Shown piece after piece: positions 1 through 5,131 of a stretch of 9,916 nucleotides of DNA. The position numbers and the translations under genes were made by a program. Below the pieces are notes generated by a model. That model searched no databases and had not been told where the DNA came from. It was given only the letters and a program-made list of their open reading frames with translations. Source of the stretch: Alphaproteobacteria bacterium (lineage in GTDB: Bacteria; Pseudomonadota; Alphaproteobacteria; Caulobacterales; Caulobacteraceae); the NCBI GenBank assembly GCA_028869395.1, contig JAGWSE010000353.1:1-9916 (forward strand), written 5' to 3'. The first letter of the stretch is position 1, and every line of letters starts with the position of its first letter.

Positions 1-350
1 AAGAACTCCGACAGCCGGCGGGCGTCGTCGACCGGGATCACCTTGCGGGGCTTGCCATCCTCGCCCATGCGCTCCAGCACCAGCAGGTCGGGATGCGCCC
101 GCGCCGCCACCTGGCGGCAGACGGGATGCTCGGGATCGGCGCCCAGGACGCCGAACGCCGCGGCCGGCGGGGCGCCCAGCAGCCGGCGCGCGGCGCGGTA
201 GGCGAAGGTGGCCTTTCCCGCGCCTTCGGGTCCGGTGAGCAGCCAGGCGTGGTGCAGACGCCCGCGCGCCCGGGCCGCTTCGAAAGCCGCCTCCGAGCCC
301 TCCTGGCCTTCCAGCTCGAAAACCTCGCGCGGATGCGGGACGTCAGCCAT
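1..350 (-). CDS. holB: DNA polymerase III delta' subunit, N-terminal part (runs off left edge)
   Basis: Delta' is a clamp-loader subunit that helps load the beta sliding clamp on primed DNA. Only the first 116 codons are in the window; the family is usually well over 300 residues. Reading from the ATG at 350, the protein shows the typical entry RLHHAWLLTGPEGAGKAT (about residues 31-48), which includes a complete P-loop GPEGAGKAT (40-48). The segment HPVCRQVAARAHPDL (75-89) is also typical of this family. E. coli delta' has a degenerate P-loop, but the intact form here is, I believe, common in alphaproteobacteria. The start overlaps the end of tmk by 8 bp, so the two are probably cotranslated, and tmk-holB adjacency is widespread. 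I see only one cysteine (C78), so the visible part shows no zinc finger. A DnaX-type ATPase is the main alternative, but the tmk context favours holB. Confidence 0.86.
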   Translation of the reverse strand, partial: MADVPHPREVFELEGQEGSEAAFEAARARGRLHHAWLLTGPEGAGKATFAYRAARRLLGAPPAAAFGVLGADPEHPVCRQVAARAHPDLLVLERMGEDGKPRKVIPVDDARRLSEF

Positions 351-978
351 GCGCCGCCAGCCTGGCCTGGACGGCCGTCCAGACCGCCGCCTCCACGTCC
401 TCGATGGAGCCGGCCGCGTCGACCAATGCGCAGCGTGCGGGCTCGGCCTTGGCGATGGCCAGGAAGCCCTCCCTCAGGCGCTCGTGGAAGGCCATGCCCT
501 TGCTCTCGAAGCGCATCTCGGCGCCCGGCCTCGCGGCCGCGCGGGTCAGGCCCGCCTCGGGCGGGAAATCGAAAATCAGCGTCAGGTCCGGGCGCACGTC
601 CTCGAGGATGTGGGTCTCCAGCGCAGCGATGAGGCCGGGATCGGTCCCACCCGCCGCGCCCTGGTACGCGCGGGTGGAATCGGCGAAGCGGTCGCAGACC
701 ACCCAGGCGCCGCGCGTCAGCGCGGGACGGATCACGCGCTCGATGTGGTCGCGCCGCGCCGCATACATCAGCAGGGTCTCGGTGACCGGGCTCCAGCGGT
801 CGGCCGCGCCGTTCAGCACCAGCTCGCGGATCGCTTCCGCGCCGGGCGATCCGCCGGGTTCGCGGGTGGCGACGACCTCCAGGCCCGTGGACTGAAGGCG
901 CGCGACGAGCCGCTTCAGCTGGGTGGACTTCCCCGCCCCCTCGCCGCCTTCCAAGGTGATGAACCGCCCGCGCGCCAC
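343..978 (-). CDS. tmk: Thymidylate kinase (dTMP kinase)
   Basis: This cytoplasmic enzyme phosphorylates dTMP to dTDP with ATP, the step that feeds dTTP synthesis. The 211-residue length is normal. The P-loop GGEGAGKST is at residues 11-19. The dTMP-binding segment TREPGGSPGAEAIR is at 38-51, and the signature DRFADSTRAYQG is at 96-107. The region after about residue 140, rich in Arg (TRAAARPGAEMRFES), matches the LID. Translation must start at a GTG (978): there is no in-frame ATG between it and the upstream gene that would fit, and the P-loop lies at the usual distance from it. I see no strong Shine-Dalgarno. It lies 45 bp downstream of rlpA and overlaps holB by 8 bp, which suggests one transcription unit rlpA-tmk-holB. 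Confidence 0.96.
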   Translation of the reverse strand: MARGRFITLEGGEGAGKSTQLKRLVARLQSTGLEVVATREPGGSPGAEAIRELVLNGAADRWSPVTETLLMYAARRDHIERVIRPALTRGAWVVCDRFADSTRAYQGAAGGTDPGLIAALETHILEDVRPDLTLIFDFPPEAGLTRAAARPGAEMRFESKGMAFHERLREGFLAIAKAEPARCALVDAAGSIEDVEAAVWTAVQARLAAHG

Positions 979-1023
979 GGGCCCAAGATGGCTGCTTCGG
1001 CGTGGAAGTCCAGAAGGCGGACG

Positions 1024-2208
1024 TCAGAAGGGTTGGATCACCTGGGCGTCGCCGAAGCCAGCCTGCGCGACCCTCTGGCGTAGCGCCTCGGCCTCGTCCT
1101 CGTTCGCGGCCTCGAGCACCACCCGGTAGAGCGTGGTCCCGTTGCGGGTCATGGGAACGATGCTGGCCCGGCCGGTCCGCGCGAGCATCGCCACCGCCCG
1201 GTCGGCGTTGTCGGGATCGGCGAAGGCGCCGACCTGGATCTTGAAGTCCGACGCCACGGCGGCCGGCGCCGACTGGGCGAGCCGCGCCGCATCGGCCGCG
1301 GACCTGGCGGGGGCCTGGGCCATCTGCGGCGATGGGATCTGGGACTTTGGCGACGCGAGTGCGACTTGCTCGGCCACGGGCGTCTGAGGCGCCGCGGACG
1401 GGGCGGCCTCGGCGTGCGGCATCAGGTCGGGCAGCGCCTTGCCGGTCAGCGGGGCGAGGCGGGATTCAACGATCATCGACGGCGCGGCCGGCGCAGGCGC
1501 GGACGTCAGCACGACCTCGGCGACCTTCCCCACCGCCTGCCCCAAGACATGCGGCGCCTCGCGCCGGGTGAACGAGCCCGCGGACGACGTCACCGGCGCT
1601 GGCCGGGGCGCGCGGGCGGCGAGCTTCATCTGCGGGGACGGCTCGGCCTTGGCGTAGCGGAGGCTGTCCTGGCCGTAGAGCGGCGCAGGACCGATGTAGC
1701 GAACCCGCACATGCGCCAGCCCGGCGCGCTCATAGCCCAGCTCGTGCGCGGCGGCCTCGCTGAGGTCGATGATCCGGCCGCCCACATAGGGTCCGCGGTC
1801 ATTGACCCGGACCACCAGCTTGCGCCCGTTGTCGAGGTTGGTGACCTCCACCAGCGACGGCAGCGGCAAGGTCGGGTGCGCCGCGCTGGGGATATTCTTG
1901 TCGAAGATCTCGCCGTTGGCGGTGGCCTTGAGGTTGAACTGGTCGCCGTACCATGAGGCGACGCCCACCTTGTCGTAATCCGGCTGCTCGCGCGGCACGT
2001 ACCACACCCCGCCCACCTGGTATGGCGCGCCGATCTTGTAGCCGCCGCCCCCGGGGACGACGCGCGGCGCGTGGGGCGACAGGCTGGTGGCGTATTCCGG
2101 ATGCACGCTGGCGCAGGCGGCCAGCGAAGCGCCGGCCGCGGCGACCACCGCAAGCTTCAGGATCGCGCCCCGTCCGCCTCGCATGCCCCTGCCCCGCTGT
2201 CGCCGCAT
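1024..2208 (-). CDS. rlpA: RlpA-type septal lytic transglycosylase lipoprotein with SPOR domain
   Basis: RlpA proteins are outer-membrane lipoproteins that act on septal peptidoglycan. Those with a SPOR domain bind denuded glycan strands at the division site. The protein has 394 residues. It has an Arg-rich N-terminus, a hydrophobic stretch and a lipobox LAAC with the lipidated cysteine at C32. A double-psi beta-barrel domain follows at about 81-160 (GVASWYGDQF to AAAHELGY). Its candidate catalytic residues E100, H111 and D137 lie in ANGEIFD, SAAHPTLPL and VNDRGPY. Then comes a long Pro/Ala-rich linker (about 190-320) and a C-terminal SPOR domain (about 322-394, starting FKIQVGAF). So the enzyme core looks intact. 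The ATG at 2208 is used; M9 is a possible alternative that still keeps the signal peptide. In many alphaproteobacteria a D-alanyl-D-alanine carboxypeptidase gene separates rlpA from tmk; here none is present. Confidence 0.93.
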   Translation of the reverse strand: MRRQRGRGMRGGRGAILKLAVVAAAGASLAACASVHPEYATSLSPHAPRVVPGGGGYKIGAPYQVGGVWYVPREQPDYDKVGVASWYGDQFNLKATANGEIFDKNIPSAAHPTLPLPSLVEVTNLDNGRKLVVRVNDRGPYVGGRIIDLSEAAAHELGYERAGLAHVRVRYIGPAPLYGQDSLRYAKAEPSPQMKLAARAPRPAPVTSSAGSFTRREAPHVLGQAVGKVAEVVLTSAPAPAAPSMIVESRLAPLTGKALPDLMPHAEAAPSAAPQTPVAEQVALASPKSQIPSPQMAQAPARSAADAARLAQSAPAAVASDFKIQVGAFADPDNADRAVAMLARTGRASIVPMTRNGTTLYRVVLEAANEDEAEALRQRVAQAGFGDAQVIQPF

Positions 2209-2282
2209 GGCCGCCGAGCTTGACTGGGCAAGCTTGCGGCAGGGTTAACGAGGGGTTGCGGTGGAGCGGTCGCCCCGCGGCT

Positions 2283-2290
2283 GCTATAGC
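2283..2290 (+). promoter_or_regulatory. Possible -10 element for the tRNA-Ser gene
   Basis: GCTATAGC lies 16 bp before the mature tRNA 5' end and fits the Caulobacter-type housekeeping -10 (GCTANAWC). The nearest -35-like hexamer, TTGCGG at 2256-2261, is about 21 bp away, which is too far for a standard promoter. I therefore support only the -10. Confidence 0.3.
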
Positions 2291-2306
2291 CCCCGTCCTC
2301 ACGCCA

Positions 2307-2396
2307 GGACGGGTGGCCGAGTGGTTTAAGGCAGCGGTCTTGAAAACCGCCGTGGGTGCAAGCCCACCGTGGGTTCGAATCCCACCCCGTCCGCCA
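2307..2396 (+). tRNA. tRNA-Ser (anticodon UGA), CCA encoded
   Basis: This is a 90-nt class II tRNA that reads UCA and, with wobble modification, other UCN serine codons. The acceptor stem pairs GGACGGG (2307-2313) with CCCGTCC (2386-2392), followed by discriminator G2393 and the encoded CCA (2394-2396). The anticodon stem GCGGT/ACCGC (2334-2338, 2346-2350) holds the 7-nt loop CTTGAAA, with TGA at 2341-2343. A long variable arm (GTGGGT...GCCCAC) and a T arm GTGGG-TTCGAAT-CCCAC follow; the long variable arm and discriminator G are serine features. It is transcribed divergently from rlpA. The first accessory-looking DNA starts about 10 bp after its end. I see no second copy of its 3' end in the window. 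Confidence 0.98.
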
Positions 2397-2405
2397 TTTT
2401 ACGCC

Positions 2406-2454
2406 AGAGTGCGATAGAGCTTCCGACCTGACTTTCGCCGGCAGCCCAGCCGCA
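2406..2454 (+). repeat. Diverged direct repeat, copy 1 (just after the tRNA)
   Basis: Three blocks recur in the same order and strand at 3548-3602. They are AGAGTGCGATAGAGCTTCCG here (2406-2425; 18 of 20 bases match the second copy), GGCAGCCCA (2440-2448) and GCCGCA (2449-2454). The two copies differ by short insertions between the blocks. They bracket the RelE/Xre toxin-antitoxin module. This could be a dispersed intergenic repeat or the footprint of an insertion or duplication. Confidence 0.45.
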
Positions 2455-2525
2455 CGGTTGGCGATGCCTCAGAATTCCGTGGCGGCGCGCCCGGGATGAG
2501 CTACGCGGCCCCTCCGGGAACCATC

Positions 2526-2577
2526 TACGGAGATTCCGTATTCTTCGATTGCACAAACTGCGGAAATTCCGTAGTTT
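2526..2577 (+). promoter_or_regulatory. Twin operator and likely promoter of the RelE/Xre module
   Basis: Two inverted repeats share the form TRCGGA-N3-TCCGTA. O1 (2526-2540) is TACGGA-GAT-TCCGTA. O2 (2559-2573) is TGCGGA-AAT-TCCGTA, and its symmetry extends outward to 2555-2577 (11-bp arms with one mismatch). Their centres are 33 bp apart, about three helical turns, so bound dimers would lie on the same DNA face. A promoter with -35 TTGCAC (2549-2554), 17-bp spacer and -10 TAGTTT (2572-2577) would lie between and within them. It would start transcription at or near the toxin ATG at 2584, and I see no Shine-Dalgarno there, so the toxin message may be leaderless. This fits autorepression by the antitoxin, which is inferred. 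Confidence 0.6.
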
Positions 2578-2583
2578 GGCGCT

Positions 2584-2934
2584 ATGTTGAACGCCGTCGC
2601 TGAAACGGCCGCCTACCTCGCCTCAGCCAAGGAGGAAGGGATGACGGAAGCCGAGCAGAAGCAGGTGATCGACACCTTGGCGGGCAGCCCCGACGCCGGC
2701 GAGCTGATCATCGGTTCGGGTGGCTGCCGCAAGGTGCGGATCGCTGGGAAGGGAAAGGGAAAGTCCGGTGGCTACCGCGTCGTGACCGTCTTCGGTGGCG
2801 ACCATATGCCGGTCTACCTCATCGCGGTCCTGGCTAAGGGGTCGCGGGCCAACTTCTCAAAGGCTGAAGTTCAGGCGATGGCGGCGGTGGCGAAAAGACT
2901 AAAGGAGGCCCACCGGAAACGGGCGGCTTCCTAG
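2584..2934 (+). CDS. RelE/HigB-like type II toxin
   Basis: This is a probable ribosome-dependent mRNA interferase of the RelE superfamily (the family of toxins related to COG4737). The protein has 116 residues, the usual size. The entry MLNAVAETAAYLASAKEEGMTEAE is followed by a helix with DTLAGSPDAGELIIGSGG (30-47). The core CRKVRIAGKGKGKSGGYRVV (48-67) carries many basic residues, and a strand-rich MPVYLIAVLAKGSRANFSKAE (75-95) leads into a basic C-terminal helix. SGGYRV and the AKGSRANFSKAE segment are hallmarks of this subgroup. The toxin gene comes first and the antitoxin second, the higBA order. The ATG at 2584 is the first start and has no visible ribosome-binding site, whereas the antitoxin has a strong one. 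This bias would favour antitoxin excess. Which codons it cuts cannot be told from sequence. Confidence 0.87.
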   Translation: MLNAVAETAAYLASAKEEGMTEAEQKQVIDTLAGSPDAGELIIGSGGCRKVRIAGKGKGKSGGYRVVTVFGGDHMPVYLIAVLAKGSRANFSKAEVQAMAAVAKRLKEAHRKRAAS

Positions 2935-2967
2935 CAAGGACGACAAGCCTAGGAGGGCCTGTAAAAA

Positions 2968-3267
2968 ATGACGAAGAAGAACTTCGAACGGATCATGGCC
3001 GGGCTGAATGATGCGGTCGCGATTGCGGAGGGCCGCGCCGAGCCTGGCTCCTTCCGCATGCATATCCCCTCCAACGTGGACGTGAAGGCGCTCCGCCGAC
3101 GCCTCGGCCTCACCCAGGAGGAGTTCGCGGTGCGATACGGCTTCACCGTCGGCAGGATTCGCGACTGGGAGCAGGGCCGCACGTCGCCGGCGGCCTCGGA
3201 TCGAGTTCTGCTGACGGTGCTCGAGAAGGAGCCGGACGCAGTCAAGCGGGCATTGGAGGCCGCATGA
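2968..3267 (+). CDS. Xre/HigA-like helix-turn-helix antitoxin
   Basis: This is the partner of the preceding RelE-like toxin. It should bind and neutralise the toxin and repress the shared promoter. It has 99 residues. The N-terminal about 35 residues (MTKKNFERIMAGLNDAVAIAEGR...) form the linker or toxin-contact part. An Xre/Cro-type HTH spans about 38-85, with LRRRLGLTQEEFAVRYGFTV as the first helices and GRIRDWEQGRTSP (62-74) as the recognition helix and following turn. DWEQGRTSP is a typical signature of antitoxins related to COG2944. A strong Shine-Dalgarno AGGAGG (2951-2956) precedes the ATG. The gene starts 33 bp after the toxin stop in the same operon. The likely DNA target is the twin TRCGGA-N3-TCCGTA site upstream of the toxin. 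Confidence 0.9.
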   Translation: MTKKNFERIMAGLNDAVAIAEGRAEPGSFRMHIPSNVDVKALRRRLGLTQEEFAVRYGFTVGRIRDWEQGRTSPAASDRVLLTVLEKEPDAVKRALEAA

Positions 3268-3283
3268 CCACCGTCATCATGGA

Positions 3284-3308
3284 GCCGTCGGGGCCTTGAC
3301 CCGGCGGC
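3284..3308 (+). terminator. Possible terminator hairpin after the RelE/Xre operon
   Basis: GCCGTCGGG (3284-3292) pairs with CCCGGCGGC (3300-3308) around a 7-nt loop, a 9-bp stem with one G-T wobble. It lies 17 bp after the antitoxin stop, the right place for a terminator. There is no following T tract, so intrinsic termination is uncertain. Confidence 0.3.
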
Positions 3309-3547
3309 ACAGCTGACCACGAAGGTTCGCGAGCACACCACAGGATCTGGACGCTGGCCCGCCGTGCGGCGCGAAAGAGATCTAATGGCTCTGTGCAGCG
3401 GGCTCGGCGCATTCGATCAAGGGCACCTCCAGCAGCACGCGCGCAGGGATGGGTTTCGACGCAGGTAGGCTTCACGGTAGGGTTACGACGTAGACGAATT
3501 GCTCGTCTTCATCGTTCCTGGCCCGCCATCGTACGCCATCGCGCGGC

Positions 3548-3602
3548 AGAGCGCGGTAGAGCTTCCGGCAGCCCAACTGAAGGCGACGGGGGCCCAGCCG
3601 CA
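3548..3602 (+). repeat. Diverged direct repeat, copy 2
   Basis: This matches copy 1 at 2406-2454 in three ordered blocks: AGAGCGCGGTAGAGCTTCCG (3548-3567), GGCAGCCCA (3567-3575) and GCCGCA (3597-3602). About 21 bp, ending in a second GCCCA, is inserted between the last two blocks relative to copy 1. Its right end runs into the 34-bp palindrome. Confidence 0.45.
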
Positions 3603-3629
3603 ATTGGGAACAGGTTCCCAATTGCGGCT
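3596..3629. repeat. Perfect 34-bp palindrome (16-bp arms, 2-nt centre)
   Basis: AGCCGCAATTGGGAAC (3596-3611) and its exact reverse complement GTTCCCAATTGCGGCT (3614-3629) are separated by AG. As RNA it would form a very stable hairpin, best drawn as a long stem with a CAGG tetraloop. No T tract follows on either strand. It lies 44 bp upstream of the parDE operator and about 290 bp after the previous module. It may be a transcription barrier between modules, a protein-binding site, or the remnant of a repetitive element. Confidence 0.95.
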
Positions 3630-3673
3630 CAGCGCCTCTGCACCCCGATTTCTCCAGCCGCAACGAAATCCGG

Positions 3674-3701
3674 TTGTCAAAGTTTGACAATAGCTTACGA
3701 T
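3674..3701 (+). promoter_or_regulatory. parDE operator and promoter
   Basis: A perfect inverted repeat TTGTCAAA-G-TTTGACAA covers 3674-3690. The same bases give a -35 TTGTCA (3674-3679), a 16-bp spacer and a -10 TACGAT (3696-3701), so a repressor bound to the repeat would block the promoter. A weak Shine-Dalgarno GGGAG (3711-3715) precedes the parD ATG at 3723. Autorepression by the ribbon-helix-helix antitoxin is the expected role, inferred from the family. Confidence 0.6.
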
Positions 3702-3722
3702 CCAAGTTTCGGGAGCGAGATC

Positions 3723-3992
3723 ATGGCCGACACAAAGAATGTCAGCTTGACTGGCCATCTGGCTGAGTTCGTGGACCGCAATGTCGCGTCAGGTTCATTC
3801 CAGAACGCGAGCGAAGTGGTGCGGGAAGGGCTGCGCCTCCTCGAGCGTCAACAGCGAGAAGACGAGTTGAAGTTGGCGGCGCTGCGGGAGGCGGTGTCGC
3901 ATGGTCTCAGGGACCTTGACGAAGGGCGGCTTGTCGCCGTGGAGCCCGGCGGGATCGCGGATTATCTGCGGTCGCTGTCGCCCGAAACCTGA
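3723..3992 (+). CDS. parD: ParD-like ribbon-helix-helix antitoxin
   Basis: This is the antitoxin of a ParDE module; it should bind the ParE toxin and the operator upstream. It has 89 residues, normal for the CC2985-type ParD family. The N-terminal ribbon-helix-helix is visible as a strand (KNVSLTGHLAEFVDRNV, 5-21) and two helices (SFQNASEVVREGLRLLERQQRE, 25-46). SEVVREGLRLLE is a family hallmark. The C-terminal half (LKLAALREAVSHGLRDLDEG, 49-68) is the toxin-binding helix that is usually disordered when free. The frame stays open far upstream, but the ATG at 3723 is the start because it follows the operator, the promoter and a GGGAG site, and the upstream residues look unlike protein. parE begins 5 bp after its stop. 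Confidence 0.92.
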   Translation: MADTKNVSLTGHLAEFVDRNVASGSFQNASEVVREGLRLLERQQREDELKLAALREAVSHGLRDLDEGRLVAVEPGGIADYLRSLSPET

Positions 3993-3997
3993 GTGGC

Positions 3998-4354
3998 GTG
4001 GTTGCACTGCGACTAACTCGATCCGCCGAGGAAGACTTGAGGCGGATCCTCGCGGACTCGCTCGCAGACTACGGTGCGACCGGGCTTGAGCGATATCGAA
4101 CGCTCATCGGAGTTGCGCTTGGGGATCTCTCCGCAGACGGGGCTCCGCCAGGCTCTCGTGATCGTCCCGAACTCGGCGACGGCCTTCGAAGCTATCACCT
4201 GATGCTCTGCCGTCGCCGCGGCGCCATTGATGGACAGGCGGTCAGAAGGCCCCGGCATGTCCTTGTCTATCGCCCGGGCCCGGAGGAGCTTGTGGTCCTG
4301 CGGATCCTGCATGACGCCATGGAGCTGAGCCGACACCTACCGGGTTGGACTTGA
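3998..4354 (+). CDS. parE: ParE-like toxin (RelE/ParE superfamily)
   Basis: ParE toxins of this family typically poison DNA gyrase. This protein has 118 residues, somewhat longer than the usual 95-100. Visible family features are LRLTRSAEEDLRRILADSLADYG (4-26, first strand and helix hairpin), GLRSYHL (62-68), HVLVYRP (87-93) and the closing VVLRILHDAMELSRHLP (99-115). An extra Arg-rich segment of about 15 residues (71-86, CRRRGAIDGQAVRRPR) sits between the two central strands, where many ParE proteins have a short turn. This explains the extra length. It starts with GTG at 3998, 5 bp after the parD stop, with no clear ribosome-binding site of its own, so translation is probably coupled to parD. 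I see no internal stop or frameshift. The target is inferred from the family only. Confidence 0.87.
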   Translation: MVALRLTRSAEEDLRRILADSLADYGATGLERYRTLIGVALGDLSADGAPPGSRDRPELGDGLRSYHLMLCRRRGAIDGQAVRRPRHVLVYRPGPEELVVLRILHDAMELSRHLPGWT

Positions 4355-4361
4355 CGCACCC

Positions 4362-4376
4362 AGCGACATAGTCGCT
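4362..4376. terminator. Small hairpin between convergent parE and vapC
   Basis: AGCGAC-ATA-GTCGCT is a perfect 6-bp inverted repeat in the 28-bp gap between the stop codons of parE (+) and vapC (-). It may serve as a weak two-way transcription barrier. There is no T tract. Confidence 0.3.
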
Positions 4377-4382
4377 TCGCGC

Positions 4383-4799
4383 TCAGGAAGCTCCAAACGG
4401 ATTGAGCACGGTCGCGCCCAGGCCAGAAACGTCGCGATCGTTGCGTGTCACCAGAGTCAGCCCGTTGGTCAACGCGGTGGCGGCGAGCAGACCGTCGATG
4501 ACGGGGACAGGCCTGATGGCGCTCATACGGCCCCACTGGTCGGAAACGGCATTGTCGATACCGAGCACGCGTCCAGCAAATGCGGCCTCGACCTCCACCA
4601 TCCAGCGTTCGAGCCTCGCCGCCTTGGCCGCATCCCGGGAACGAGCGAGTTCCACACCCTTTCGGATCTCGCCGAGCACAAGCGTGCTCAGAAAGAGATC
4701 CTCGTCGGCGACCGAGGCGTACCAGGCCGACACATGCGCATCGCAACGAGCACCCTTTCGGACCTCCGAAATTATATTCGTGTCGATCAGGTAGGTCAC
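4383..4799 (-). CDS. vapC: VapC-like PIN-domain toxin (FitB type)
   Basis: This is a Mg-dependent endoribonuclease toxin of the PIN family; members cut tRNA or rRNA. It has 138 residues, a normal length. The conserved acidic residues are present: D6 in YLIDTN, E44 in LVLGEIRKGVEL, D102 in PVIDGLLAATAL, and D121 or D123 in LVTRNDRDVSGLGATVLNPF. The end of the protein, with TRN-D-RD-G-G-V-NPF, is typical of FitB-like VapC. The start is a GTG at 4799; the frame stays open further upstream but those residues overlap the antitoxin gene. The GTG overlaps the antitoxin stop by 4 bp (GTGA), so the two are translationally coupled. All catalytic positions look intact, so the toxin is probably active. 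Confidence 0.93.
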   Translation of the reverse strand: MTYLIDTNIISEVRKGARCDAHVSAWYASVADEDLFLSTLVLGEIRKGVELARSRDAAKAARLERWMVEVEAAFAGRVLGIDNAVSDQWGRMSAIRPVPVIDGLLAATALTNGLTLVTRNDRDVSGLGATVLNPFGAS

Positions 4800-5080
4800 A
4801 GCTCGACATCCCGGCCAAGATCGCGATCGCGATCGAGGTCGATCCCGTCGAGCGGTGCGGACGCCAGCAACGCCTTCAAGCTTGCCTTGGGCGGCTCCGC
4901 AAAGCGTTGCCGAAGAAGTTTGCGCGCCTCGGCCTGACGCGAGGGATCGGACAAGGCGGAAGCGACACGGCGAACCAGGCCTGCATCTTCCTTGCGAACA
5001 CTGATCTCGACCCGCACGAAGCCCTGGCCCGCCTTGCGTGCGCGGTGCATCGCGACGGAGGATTTTGGTTTGCTGGCCAT
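4796..5080 (-). CDS. vapB: VapB-like antitoxin
   Basis: This is the antitoxin partner of the following VapC. It has 94 residues and begins with a basic tail (MASKPKSSVAMHRARKAGQG). A predicted DNA-binding strand and helix follow (FVRVEISVRKEDAGLVRRVASALSDPSRQAEARKLLRQRF, about 21-60). The C-terminal part, PKASLKALLASAPLDGIDLDRDRDLGRDVEL (64-94), is a conserved acidic toxin-wrapping tail known from antitoxins that accompany FitB-type VapC. The GATCGC repeats in the DNA (4819-4836) come from the DRDRD stretch. The ATG at 5080 is the start, and a GA-rich stretch (GAGAGGCGAG) just upstream could serve as ribosome-binding site. It is first in a two-gene operon and lies 28 bp or more downstream of a clear promoter with repeated operator motifs. 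Confidence 0.85.
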   Translation of the reverse strand: MASKPKSSVAMHRARKAGQGFVRVEISVRKEDAGLVRRVASALSDPSRQAEARKLLRQRFAEPPKASLKALLASAPLDGIDLDRDRDLGRDVEL

Positions 5081-5092
5081 TCTCGCCTCTCA

Positions 5093-5131
5093 ATTTCCGG
5101 AAATCTTACCGGAAATCCGGAATAGCCGCAA
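5093..5131 (-). promoter_or_regulatory. vapBC promoter with repeated CCGGAAAT operator motifs
   Basis: On the minus strand, -35 TTGCGG (5131-5126), a 17-bp spacer and -10 TAAGAT (5108-5103) make a good promoter. Overlapping it are a perfect 12-bp palindrome ATTTCCGGAAAT (5093-5104) and two further CCGGAAAT-like units in direct orientation (TACCGGAAAT 5107-5116, TCCGGAAT 5116-5123). The array would let the antitoxin complex cover the promoter. That role is inferred from the family. Confidence 0.6.

Larger units (their letters stand above)
3268..3722. other. Gene-poor spacer between two toxin-antitoxin modules
   Basis: About 450 bp with no coding frame I can support; short open frames here have no recognisable product or ribosome-binding site. 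It does hold a GC-rich hairpin after the first module (3284-3308), the second copy of a diverged direct repeat (3548-3602), a perfect 34-bp palindrome (3596-3629) and the parDE control region (3674-3715). The stretch 3310-3545 shows nothing I can name. Confidence 0.6.

Noticed and set aside
208..1083. Long plus-strand open frames across holB, tmk and rlpA
   Set aside because: They lie opposite genes with clear motifs and give Arg/Ala/Pro-rich sequence without family features.
2209..2306. CtrA-type cell-cycle site upstream of rlpA
   Set aside because: Only a single TTAACC-like half-site occurs; the paired TTAA-N7-TTAA arrangement is absent.
2307..2396. Attachment-site duplication of the tRNA-Ser 3' end
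   Set aside because: I looked for a second copy of the T-arm and acceptor sequence through the toxin-antitoxin block and found none; no integrase is present either.
4819..4836. GATCGC tandem repeat as a microsatellite or methylation cluster
   Set aside because: Three units only, and they encode the conserved Asp-Arg-rich tail of the VapB-like antitoxin.
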